Below, in pieces: positions 1 to 7,702 of a stretch of DNA of 44,820 nucleotides. Origin of the DNA: Bacteroidaceae bacterium (GTDB lineage Bacteria; Bacteroidota; Bacteroidia; Bacteroidales; Bacteroidaceae); contig JAFZFZ010000029.1 of NCBI GenBank assembly GCA_017557005.1, positions 1-44,820 on the forward strand. The letters run 5' to 3'. Numbering within the stretch: the stretch's first letter is position 1; each line of letters begins with the position of its first letter. The position numbers and the translations under genes are program-made. The notes beneath the pieces are model-generated. The model was not told the origin of the DNA and did not search any database. It saw only the letters and a program-made list of their open reading frames with translations.

Positions 1-13
1 AATCTCTAAAGTG

Positions 14-140
14 TATCTTTGCCATAGACTAAATTCAATGCCTAAAGATACAAAAACTTTAGGATATATCAAAGCCCCAGCTTGTGAAAGTAGGGGCTTT
101 GTGAATATAACAAGAGGGTGCGTCGTTTTGACACACCCTC
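14..140 (+). other. Non-coding left edge: promoter-like box followed by three hairpins
   Basis: No convincing gene lies in the first 170 bases. A TATCTTTG box (14-21) matches the Bacteroidetes -7 motif TAnnTTTG, but any -33 element would fall outside the window. Downstream are three small inverted repeats: CCTAAAG/CTTTAGG (41-47/57-63), AAAGCCCC/GGGGCTTT (71-78/93-100) and GAGGGTG/CACCCTC (114-120/134-140). This could be a short structured RNA, or the tail of a transcript entering from the left. The last hairpin probably also ends the minus-strand gene at 171-392. A 91-codon ORF across it (11-286) has unremarkable composition and runs antisense into that gene, so I do not call it. Confidence 0.3.
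114..140 (-). terminator. Hairpin downstream of the DUF2795 gene
   Basis: A 7-bp stem (114-120/134-140, GAGGGTG/CACCCTC) lies about 30 bases past the stop of the minus-strand gene. The tail after it on the minus strand (TTGTTATATT) is only partly U-rich, so termination is plausible but not certain. Confidence 0.35.
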
Positions 141-170
141 TATTTCTTTCCGAAGTTGTTGTTTTTTTTA

Positions 171-392
171 TTAATATTCCTCCTCGTCAAAGAAGAAGTC
201 TTCGTTGCTGGGATAGTCGGGCCAGATATCTTCGATGCTTTCGTAGATTTCGCCTTCGTCTTCTATCTCTTGCAGGTTCTCGATAACTTCTGATGGTGCG
301 CCCGAACGGATAGCATAGTCTATCAGTTCCTCTTTCGTTGCAGGCCAGGGTGCATCCTCCAATTTTGTAGCCAATTCAAGTGTCCAGTACAT
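171..392 (-). CDS. DUF2795 family small acidic protein
   Basis: A 73-residue protein of unknown function that resembles the DUF2795 family, found widely in Bacteroidetes. The sequence begins MYWTLELATKLEDAPWPATK and ends in a very acidic tail (DFFFDEEEY). The N-terminal two thirds looks like a small helical domain, with WPATKEELIDYAIRSGAP as the recognisable core. It has no signal peptide or membrane segment, so it should be cytosolic. It lies 58 bases after the adenosyltransferase gene on the same strand but has its own well-matched promoter (431-460), so it need not depend on that operon. No reaction or partner can be inferred from sequence. Confidence 0.8.
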   Translation of the reverse strand: MYWTLELATKLEDAPWPATKEELIDYAIRSGAPSEVIENLQEIEDEGEIYESIEDIWPDYPSNEDFFFDEEEY

Positions 393-430
393 ATTAGTCT
401 ATTTTTAAGTCGTTTTTAATAATGAGGTTG

Positions 431-460
431 CAAAAGTATAACAATTTTCATCAAATGCAA
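431..460 (-). promoter_or_regulatory. Promoter of the DUF2795 gene
   Basis: On the minus strand, TTG (458-460) is followed after 19 bases by TACTTTTG (431-438), a full match to the Bacteroidetes -33/-7 pattern. Transcription should start near 424, about 30 bases before the start codon. The -33 element overlaps the last codons of the upstream adenosyltransferase gene. Confidence 0.6.
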
Positions 461-1038
461 TCATTCTTCCAAGAAATTTCATCCACCGATTTCAATTTAT
501 TAATAAATCGGGCAAAAACAAATAGGAAATCAGAAAGCCTATTGATGAACGATGCCACCAGGGGGTCTATGGGGGTAGTTTCGGCCAATGAGATGATGAG
601 TCGCTCGGCTCTGCGGCATACGGTGCGGCACACATGGCACTGCGATGCAGCCATGCATCCTCCCGGTAGTATGAAGGAGCGCAGCGGAGGGAGATGTTCG
701 TCGATTTGGTCAATCAGCGATTCCAGGTGAGCTATGTGCTGCTCGCTGATGGCACATGGCGCAAGTGTTTCCGATTGCTTGCATGGCATGGCAAGGTGTG
801 TGCCCACATCGAAGAGTCGCGACTGCATCCATTCAAAAAGTTTGTCGTCAAACAGGTCGTCGCACAACTCTTTGTCGGCTCTGATCATGCTTCGTAGCAA
901 GCCGAGGTGTGAACTGAGCTCGTCTATGGTGCCATAGGCCTCGAGACGCAGACTGCATTTTTTCACTCTCTCACCCCCGATGAGCGATGTCTGTCCGCTA
1001 TCGCCTCCTCGTGTATATATTTTACTCTTCTTGGTCAT
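451..1038 (-). CDS. pduO: PduO-type ATP:cob(I)alamin adenosyltransferase
   Basis: Transfers the adenosyl group of ATP to cob(I)alamin or cob(I)yrinic acid diamide to give the coenzyme B12 form, in the cytosol. The 195 residues carry both family signatures. The N-terminal ATP-binding stretch is TRGGDSGQTSLIGGERVKK followed by R-x-EAYGTIDELSSHLG (residues about 10-45). The C-terminal arginine-rich helix contains LPGGCMAASQCHVCRTVCRR (about 125-145), the cobalamin/ATP site in this family. Length is normal. It starts 15 bases after the stop of the methyltransferase gene (1054-1731), so the two are probably co-transcribed. No other cobalamin gene is in the window, so salvage rather than de novo synthesis is the safer reading. 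The symbol follows the PduO/MMAB family, not CobA/CobO. Confidence 0.88.
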   Translation of the reverse strand: MTKKSKIYTRGGDSGQTSLIGGERVKKCSLRLEAYGTIDELSSHLGLLRSMIRADKELCDDLFDDKLFEWMQSRLFDVGTHLAMPCKQSETLAPCAISEQHIAHLESLIDQIDEHLPPLRSFILPGGCMAASQCHVCRTVCRRAERLIISLAETTPIDPLVASFINRLSDFLFVFARFINKLKSVDEISWKNDCI

Positions 1039-1053
1039 ATCGTTTTTGATGCT

Positions 1054-1731
1054 TTATTTCCTTAGGTTGATCCAATAGCTGTTGGGGTGGCGGGCCTTGT
1101 CGAAGAATAGCAGTCCTATGCTTTTCAAGTCGTAGCATATGCCCGTTTCTATGCGCTCTTGTAGGCCTTCCCACCAACGTTGTTTCTCTTCGTCTTGATT
1201 GATGTCTTCGATAATGAATAGGGCGCTGTTGCCGATATAGGGCAATGCCAGCTCCACCGCCTCCTTGTAGTAGGGTGTGTGGGCAATGTGCAGCAGGTCT
1301 ACCCTACCCTTTGATAGCAATGTATGCTTAAATAGTTCCAATTCATCGCCGTTTTTGGCTTTAATTTGTGGATGGTTTGCCAGGCGGATATCGCGCTGTT
1401 CCAAGAGTTCTTGGCTCCACTCCTTATCTATCGTGATGCACTCGCTTGCAGTGCTACCCATGGTCATGGCACAGGCTGAGAAACCGGCACCTGTACCTAT
1501 CTCGATGATGGTGTGTGGCTGTATGTGGTTGGCCAGTCGGAATAGCAGGCGGTTGATGGTTTCCGGATAGCATGGCAAACCGATGGGAGTGTCCATCAGT
1601 TGGCGCAGGGCGTCGTAAGCATAATACGGTAACTTTTCTCTCAATACATGCTGTACGAAGTAGAAATCATTGGGGCTTTGTACCCCGAACCCCAGCGAGT
1701 TGCGTAAGCGTCTAATCCGTTTGTTTATCAT
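1054..1731 (-). CDS. Class I SAM-dependent methyltransferase (O-methyltransferase-like)
   Basis: A 225-residue cytosolic protein with a Rossmann-type SAM-binding domain. Motif I is IIEIGTGAGFSACAMTMG (residues about 76-93), followed by an acidic strand end (CITIDKE) that would hold the SAM ribose. A later strand (RVDLLHIAHTPYY) sits where O-methyltransferases of the COG4122 type have their metal-binding aspartates. Here the usual D-x-x-K is not obvious, so catechol-type chemistry is not assured. It is the first gene of the minus-strand pair with the adenosyltransferase. A TACTTTTG box at 1751-1758 lies just upstream of its start. Substrate unknown. Confidence 0.75.
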   Translation of the reverse strand: MINKRIRRLRNSLGFGVQSPNDFYFVQHVLREKLPYYAYDALRQLMDTPIGLPCYPETINRLLFRLANHIQPHTIIEIGTGAGFSACAMTMGSTASECITIDKEWSQELLEQRDIRLANHPQIKAKNGDELELFKHTLLSKGRVDLLHIAHTPYYKEAVELALPYIGNSALFIIEDINQDEEKQRWWEGLQERIETGICYDLKSIGLLFFDKARHPNSYWINLRK

Positions 1732-1750
1732 AGCTTCTCTTTCGATGTGG

Positions 1751-1758
1751 CAAAAGTA
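1751..1758 (-). promoter_or_regulatory. Likely -7 box for the methyltransferase operon
   Basis: Reads TACTTTTG on the minus strand, 20 bases before the start codon at 1731. No clean TTG is visible at the right distance upstream, so only the -7 element is supported. Confidence 0.35.
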
Positions 1759-1800
1759 ACAAAAATAGCTGAGTATATCCGTTAGAATAAAAAAAAGATG

Positions 1801-1808
1801 TACATTTG
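1801..1808 (+). promoter_or_regulatory. Likely -7 box for the C10 protease gene
   Basis: TACATTTG matches TAnnTTTG and lies 26 bases before the ATG at 1834. The -33 region is poor (CCGTTAG). A transcript starting near 1814 would exclude the upstream in-frame ATG at 1798, which supports starting the gene at 1834. Confidence 0.45.
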
Positions 1809-1833
1809 CACCATATTATATATTAGGAATACT

Positions 1834-4800
1834 ATGAAGAAGAGAATTTTATCATCACTAATCCTTTGTTGTGTTGTATGTCTTGTTTCGGCTGATCCTA
1901 TCGGTCCAACCATGGCATTGAAAATTGCATCGTCTTATCTGAAGGAAGAGGTGCCCATGGCACGTGTCACCCCTCTCCGCAGAGGCACCACTCGTGCCAT
2001 CTCGGAAGCCGACTCCGTGGCGCCGCTCTATATCATCAGTAGAGGCGAAAATGCTGGTTTTGTCATTGTCAGTGGCGACAACAGTCTGCCCGAAATCATC
2101 GGATACACCGACAGCGGCAATTTCGTAGAGGCCGATATGCCTCCTGCCTTGCTCGACATGTTGCAGGGATATGCCAACATCGTTGAAGAGGCTCAAAAGA
2201 ATGGCTTGCCTGCCCGCACCGTGCAGAGAGCGGAGGCCCAGCGTGTGGCTGTGAAGCCCCTCATCGAGGCACACTGGCATCAGACCTCCCCTTACAATGA
2301 CTTGGCTCCCTTCCTCACAGGAACAACCAACCGCGCTGTTACGGGATGTACCTGTACGGCAGCCGTGATGGTGCTCCACTATTTCCGTCGCGACCTCCCC
2401 AATCAGTTGTTATCTACCACACCCACCTATACCTATGGTGATGCTCCTGTTACTGTGAGCTATCCTAAGGGAACCCCCATCGAGTGGGACCTCATGCTCA
2501 ACAACTACAACTCAAGCTACCCTGCTGAGATGGGCAATGCCGTAGCCGTGCTCAATGCAGCCTTTGGTGCTGGCATTTGGCAGACCTACGGTAGCTCTAC
2601 TTCGGGTCAGATCTCCAATATCGTGGATGGTTACAACAACTACTTCAACATGAGCAGCACCTGCCAGTATCAGAATGGTACAAGTCAGACCTCATGGGAA
2701 AACACTATCTATAGCAACCTCTCGAACAAGCAGCCGATGGTATATGCCGGTGTGCATGCAAGCCAAGGTGGTCATGCCATCATCCTCGATGGTTACAACC
2801 CCAACGGCAACCTCTTCCACTTCAACTTCGGTTGGGGAGGCCAGGGCGACGGATACTACACCCTTGATGCTCAGACCGGTATCAACGGATTTGCCGGACA
2901 GCAGGGTATGGTATATAACATCGCTCCCAAGCAGCAGAAGCTGACAGCTAAGCTCTACGCCGACAAGCAGATGCTGAAGCGCACAGAGAATACCATCCGT
3001 GTAGTGGCTACTAACCACGGCACATTGGATTACTCTGGCTTCAATGTATACTGGGCTACCAGCGATCGCAAACCTTCGAGCAGTACTACTGTGTCGGCAT
3101 CGGACAAAGCGCTGAAGCTGGCAACAGACGAATCGGGCGAATTTACCGTAACCTTCAAGCCTTTGCTCGAGAAGACCTATTACATCTATCTCACTGACAA
3201 GCGCTACAACGTGCTTGATAAGATGGAGGTAGAGGTAGTGCCTGCCAAGGCCGACTTGACATTGGAGTCATTTGACATCAGTGCAAGCAGCGAGGTTGAA
3301 GAGCATCCGACTGGCACCTACCGCCTGCTCTACAATAATGTATTGACAGCCAAGTTGAAAGTTTCCAACTCAAAGAAGGCTACCAATGTACTTCCCGGTA
3401 TTCGTATGCGTTTGATGAGCTACAATGAAGAGACTGAAAGTTTTGAGCAAGTACGTACAGTGACTATTGACGATTATCAGTTGGCTCCTGGTGAGACGGT
3501 GGATATGGAGGCTATTGTCAATCGTATTAGCGTAGGCACACTTTATGCTCTTGCTGTGAATAGCGATCTCAACTATGTGGACGAAGGTGAGACTCTGCGC
3601 TTTGCTACTGCCGATACCCTACTCCGCTTCAAGGTGTGTGCTTCTACTCTTGAAAGTCTTTCTGTGCAGGATGGTATCATGACCCTTACAGGAGATTGGG
3701 ACCCCACTCGTTTTGCTGAGTTGGCCGCTGATGCCTCTATCGTAGGCTATGACCTCACTCAAGTGAAGGGTGTCAACAGTCAGCCCATAGCAGCTAACCC
3801 CAATGCGCTGTTCTACACATCTGCTCCCATCGAAGGATACAATATTGTGTCTTCTGAGAAGGTTGCCATGTTGCGCTTGTCGCAAGGATACAATTTCCGT
3901 ACGCTTGGTCAACTGACAGCTGAAAAGGTTGAGTTCTATCCCTTGTGGGAGGGTGCTCAATGGAACACTATCGCATTGCCCTTCACGGCTTTGGTTCCCG
4001 ATGGATACATTTGTCGTCGTCCTACACAATTCAACACTTCAATCTTGCGTTCGGCCGATCTCGTTGACACACTCTATGCCGGTACAGCTTACTTGATGAT
4101 GGCCGATAGTAAGGAGGTTGATCCCATCGTGGCAGAAAAGGTCGTGATTGACATGAACGCAGTGGGAATTGGTCTTCCCGAATTCAGAGCTATACTGTCT
4201 GAAGAGGTGGCAGGCGATTCAACGCTTGTTCTTAATCTCGACTTGGCAGAGGAGTTGCAATATTTCGAACCTGTAGATTCAGGCACGGTGCTCAAGGCAT
4301 TTACCGGTGCACTTAAAGGTAAGAAACGTATACGTGCAACAGTGAATAGTTCGAGCGACCAAGCATATAAAGTGTTGGCACGTGCTATCCAAACGGCCTA
4401 TATTACCTACGAGGAATGGAACCAAGCCATCGAATCCGAGTGGAATGTAATGTTGCTCGATTCTATCGCATCAGTAAGAGCTATCTATGAAGCCATGTCG
4501 CTTACCTATGCTAATAGCATTAAGGAGATTGCAAACGACCTGTTGGCCTTTACAGAGATCTATAAGCTCCAACTTATCGATAAGAGCGAGCCCATCAATT
4601 ATACAGGCTACATTGTGAATCCTTCGTTCGAGAGCGGCAAGAAGGATGGTTGGAATGCGGGTACCAATGTTACTATCCGTCCCAAGAGCAATCTGGCAAC
4701 TTTCGCATCGGGTATGGATGGCAACTACTTGTTGTACAATGAGGCTTCTACAGGCTCTACCGCCATCAGCCAAACCATCGAGGGACTCCCTCAAGGTTAC

Positions 4801-5184
4801 TATCGCCTCACAGCCATGTTGGGTACCAGCCCCGACAATACGGTTACCCTCTTTGCTAACGATAGCACCTGCACCGTCAATGCTCACGAATGGGGCCGCT
4901 TCTATCTCACCGAAGCTATCGTTGATAGCGTATGGGTAGAGGATGGCACATTGACAATAGGTGTCGAGGAAGGTCAGTCGTGGTATAAGGCCGATGACTT
5001 CGTGCTTTATTATCTTGGTACAGGTGTCGACACCTCTATCGAACTCCCCAATGCTGATTCTTCGGCTGTCGTAGTTAGTCGCCAAGGTATCTACGACCTC
5101 TTCGGCCGTCGCTTGTCTGATAGCAGCATGATGCTTCCCGGACGTATCTATATTGTTGATGGTCGCAAGGTGATTGCAGATTAA
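1834..5184 (+). CDS. Secreted C10 (streptopain-type) cysteine protease with long beta-rich C-terminus
   Basis: An extracellular cysteine protease of family C10 (streptopain/interpain/PrtT type), 1116 residues. The ATG at 1834 is chosen because it begins a clean signal peptide (MKKRILSSLILCCVVCLVSA); an ATG 36 bases upstream overlaps the -7 box. Residues about 21-145 resemble the inhibitory pro-domain. The peptidase follows: nucleophile Cys172 in AVTGCTCTAAVMVLHYF, catalytic His314 in GGHAIILDG, and NFGWGG at 331-336. Then come Ig-like segments, a domain with NTIALPF, a jelly-roll-like module starting NPSFESGKKDGW, and a C-terminal tail (GIYDLFGRR ... LPGRIYIVDGRKV) like T9SS type A sorting domains. 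The active site looks intact. priA starts only 14 bases downstream. Confidence 0.88.
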   Translation: MKKRILSSLILCCVVCLVSADPIGPTMALKIASSYLKEEVPMARVTPLRRGTTRAISEADSVAPLYIISRGENAGFVIVSGDNSLPEIIGYTDSGNFVEADMPPALLDMLQGYANIVEEAQKNGLPARTVQRAEAQRVAVKPLIEAHWHQTSPYNDLAPFLTGTTNRAVTGCTCTAAVMVLHYFRRDLPNQLLSTTPTYTYGDAPVTVSYPKGTPIEWDLMLNNYNSSYPAEMGNAVAVLNAAFGAGIWQTYGSSTSGQISNIVDGYNNYFNMSSTCQYQNGTSQTSWENTIYSNLSNKQPMVYAGVHASQGGHAIILDGYNPNGNLFHFNFGWGGQGDGYYTLDAQTGINGFAGQQGMVYNIAPKQQKLTAKLYADKQMLKRTENTIRVVATNHGTLDYSGFNVYWATSDRKPSSSTTVSASDKALKLATDESGEFTVTFKPLLEKTYYIYLTDKRYNVLDKMEVEVVPAKADLTLESFDISASSEVEEHPTGTYRLLYNNVLTAKLKVSNSKKATNVLPGIRMRLMSYNEETESFEQVRTVTIDDYQLAPGETVDMEAIVNRISVGTLYALAVNSDLNYVDEGETLRFATADTLLRFKVCASTLESLSVQDGIMTLTGDWDPTRFAELAADASIVGYDLTQVKGVNSQPIAANPNALFYTSAPIEGYNIVSSEKVAMLRLSQGYNFRTLGQLTAEKVEFYPLWEGAQWNTIALPFTALVPDGYICRRPTQFNTSILRSADLVDTLYAGTAYLMMADSKEVDPIVAEKVVIDMNAVGIGLPEFRAILSEEVAGDSTLVLNLDLAEELQYFEPVDSGTVLKAFTGALKGKKRIRATVNSSSDQAYKVLARAIQTAYITYEEWNQAIESEWNVMLLDSIASVRAIYEAMSLTYANSIKEIANDLLAFTEIYKLQLIDKSEPINYTGYIVNPSFESGKKDGWNAGTNVTIRPKSNLATFASGMDGNYLLYNEASTGSTAISQTIEGLPQGYYRLTAMLGTSPDNTVTLFANDSTCTVNAHEWGRFYLTEAIVDSVWVEDGTLTIGVEEGQSWYKADDFVLYYLGTGVDTSIELPNADSSAVVVSRQGIYDLFGRRLSDSSMMLPGRIYIVDGRKVIAD

Positions 5185-5198
5185 GCACTCCATCTCCC

Positions 5199-7676
5199 AT
5201 GCCATGGTACGTCGATGTCATATTGCCTCTCCCGTTAGCCGATAGTTACACCTATCGACTACCTGAGGCGTATGCCGAGGCAGTGCAGGAGGGCAGCCGC
5301 GTGATTGTGCAGTTTGGCCCCAAGCGTTTCTACACGGCTGTGGTGACACGCAAGCATGGCGAATGTCCGCAAGGCGACTATGAGGTGAAGGAGGTGCTCG
5401 AGGTGCTCGACTATGCCCCTATCGTGCAACCCTTGCAGCTGAAGCTGTGGCACTGGATTGCCGATTACTACATGTGCTCCATAGGTGATATCTACAAGGC
5501 TGCGCTGCCCTCGGGGCTGAAGATTGAGAGCGAAACGGTGGTGGAGCTCAATGAGGCGTTTGTGGCCGATGGTCCGCTGCGCGATAAGGAGCAGAAGCTG
5601 TTGGATGCCTTGCTGCTCAACCCCAAACAGCGTGTTCAGCAGTTGGCCAAGAGCTGCGAACTGAAGAGTTGCATGCAGGTGGTGAAGGCGCTGCTCGACA
5701 AGGGTGCCATCTTTGTGGACGAGGCTTTACGTCAATCGTACAAACCTAAGAGTGAGGTGCACGTGCGACTTTGCGAGTCCTATCGCTCGGAGGAGGCGCT
5801 GAACACCATACTGGCTTCGCTCAAGCGGGCTGCCAAGCAGCAGCAGTTGCTGATGCGGCTGATTGAGTTGGCTGCGTGTGAGGAACCCGACTATATAAAC
5901 AAGAAGGAGTTGCCACGCAATGTGCTGCTCAAGGAGAGTGGCATGAGTTCGGCTGTTCTCAATGGGCTTATCGCCAAGGGTATCGTGGAGACCTATGTGG
6001 TGGAGACCGACCGCTTGGCTTTGGCTTCGCAGGATATGGGTGACGAGCCCCGTCTCGCACCGCTGAGTGCTCATCAGCAACGGGCTTTTGAGGAAGTCGG
6101 CAGTGCATGGCAGACGCGTGATGTGTGTCTGCTCCATGGCGTGACCTCGAGTGGAAAGACCGAGGTATACATTCACCTTATCAACGAGCAGTTGAAGCAG
6201 GGTAGGCAGGTGCTGTACCTCGTGCCCGAGATTGCGCTTACGCAGCAGATGACCGACCGTCTACGCAATGTGTTTGGCGGCCGATTGGGTGTGTATCACT
6301 CGAAGTTCTCCGATGCCGAGCGTGTGGAGATATGGCAGAAACAGTTGTCGGACACACCCTACGATGTGATACTTGGCGTGCGCTCATCGGTGTTCCTTCC
6401 TTTCCATCGGTTGGGATTGGTGATTGTGGATGAGGAGCACGAAACGACCTATAAGCAGCAGGAGCCTGCACCCCGATACCATGCACGTAGCGTGGCAGTG
6501 ATGCTGGCGGCTTATCACAAGGGAAAGGTACTGCTCGGCACGGCTACACCCTCTATAGAGAGCTATTACAATGCGCAGTGCGGCAAGTATGGTCTAGTGC
6601 AGATGAGTGAGCGCTATGGACAGGTGCAACTGCCTCACATCGAGGTGGTGGACCTCAAGGACGAGTATCATAAGAAACGTATGTATGGACCCTTTTCGAC
6701 CTATCTGCACGATGCGATGCGCGATGCCTTGGACGAGGGCAAGCAGGTGATCCTGTTCCAGAACCGACGTGGTTATGCGCCGATGCTTGAGTGTGCCGCT
6801 TGCGGATGGGTGCCCAAATGTGACCGCTGCGACGTGAGCCTCACCTATCATCATCGGATGCATCAGCTCATCTGCCACTATTGCGGAAATGTGTATAATA
6901 TACCCTTCAAATGCCCTTCGTGTGGCGGACAGGCGCTCACCAAACGGGGTATGGGCACCGAACGCATCGAAGAGGAGGTGCTGCGCTACTTTCCGCAGGC
7001 CCGTGTGGCCCGCATGGACCTTGACACTACGCGTTCGAAGACGGCTTACGAGCGCATCATATCTGATTTCCAGGAGGGAAAGACGGATGTGCTGATAGGC
7101 ACGCAGATGGTGTCGAAAGGTCTTGACTTTGCCAATGTGCACGTGGTGGGCATCATCAATGCTGACACGATGCTCAACTTCCCTGACTTCCGTGCCTACG
7201 AGCGCTCCTATCAGCTGATGGCGCAGGTGGCCGGACGTGCAGGCCGTCGCGACAGTCGGGGACTAGTGATATTGCAAACACGCAATGTGGATGTGCCTGT
7301 GATACACCAGGTCACGACAAACGACTATGCAGGACTCTATACCGAGCAGGCGGCCGAGCGCGAAATGTTTCGTTATCCTCCCTTCTGCCGACTTATCTAT
7401 GTATATCTGCGGGGAAGAGACGAGCAGGCTGTGGTGCATGCGGCGGAGGCAATGGCACAGGGCATGCGCCGATACTTTGCTCACCGGGTACTTGGCCCCG
7501 AACCACCGGCAGTGGCTCGGGTGCACTCGCTGCACATACGTAAGCTGATGCTCAAGGCCGAACTTGCGCTTGGGGTGGCTCAAGTGCGCCATTACCTCTA
7601 CGAAGTGCAGCAAGAACTTGCCAAGCAGGGACTGCTGCATGGAGTGATGCTATACTATGATGTAGATCCCTATTAA
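5199..7676 (+). CDS. priA: Primosomal protein N' (replication restart helicase PriA)
   Basis: A 3'-to-5' DNA helicase that recognises stalled forks and reloads the replisome, in the cytosol on DNA. At 825 residues it is slightly longer than the enterobacterial enzyme. The N-terminal DNA-binding domain begins MPWYVDVILPLPLADSYTYR. Helicase motifs follow: Walker A GVTSSGKTE (residue about 315), DEEH box VDEEHETTYKQQ (about 415), and motif VI-like QVAGRAGRR (about 675). Between the helicase lobes lie the eight zinc-binding cysteines in the pattern CAAC-x5-CDRC ... CHYC ... CPSC. The start is 14 bases after the protease stop, and the M16 peptidase gene starts 26 bases beyond its end, so the three may be read together. 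Confidence 0.97.
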   Translation: MPWYVDVILPLPLADSYTYRLPEAYAEAVQEGSRVIVQFGPKRFYTAVVTRKHGECPQGDYEVKEVLEVLDYAPIVQPLQLKLWHWIADYYMCSIGDIYKAALPSGLKIESETVVELNEAFVADGPLRDKEQKLLDALLLNPKQRVQQLAKSCELKSCMQVVKALLDKGAIFVDEALRQSYKPKSEVHVRLCESYRSEEALNTILASLKRAAKQQQLLMRLIELAACEEPDYINKKELPRNVLLKESGMSSAVLNGLIAKGIVETYVVETDRLALASQDMGDEPRLAPLSAHQQRAFEEVGSAWQTRDVCLLHGVTSSGKTEVYIHLINEQLKQGRQVLYLVPEIALTQQMTDRLRNVFGGRLGVYHSKFSDAERVEIWQKQLSDTPYDVILGVRSSVFLPFHRLGLVIVDEEHETTYKQQEPAPRYHARSVAVMLAAYHKGKVLLGTATPSIESYYNAQCGKYGLVQMSERYGQVQLPHIEVVDLKDEYHKKRMYGPFSTYLHDAMRDALDEGKQVILFQNRRGYAPMLECAACGWVPKCDRCDVSLTYHHRMHQLICHYCGNVYNIPFKCPSCGGQALTKRGMGTERIEEEVLRYFPQARVARMDLDTTRSKTAYERIISDFQEGKTDVLIGTQMVSKGLDFANVHVVGIINADTMLNFPDFRAYERSYQLMAQVAGRAGRRDSRGLVILQTRNVDVPVIHQVTTNDYAGLYTEQAAEREMFRYPPFCRLIYVYLRGRDEQAVVHAAEAMAQGMRRYFAHRVLGPEPPAVARVHSLHIRKLMLKAELALGVAQVRHYLYEVQQELAKQGLLHGVMLYYDVDPY

Positions 7677-7702
7677 CCCCAATCAACGGACCGATTCAGA
7701 TC

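Noticed and set aside
11..286. 91-codon ORF on the plus strand at the left edge
   Set aside because: It crosses two terminator-like hairpins and runs antisense into the DUF2795 gene; the product is low in recognisable features.
1798..1833. Upstream ATG extending the C10 protease by 12 residues
   Set aside because: It would precede the likely transcription start and spoil the signal peptide.
4471..5205. 244-codon ORF on the minus strand
   Set aside because: Antisense to the C-terminal part of the C10 protease, which has clear domain motifs in the other frame.
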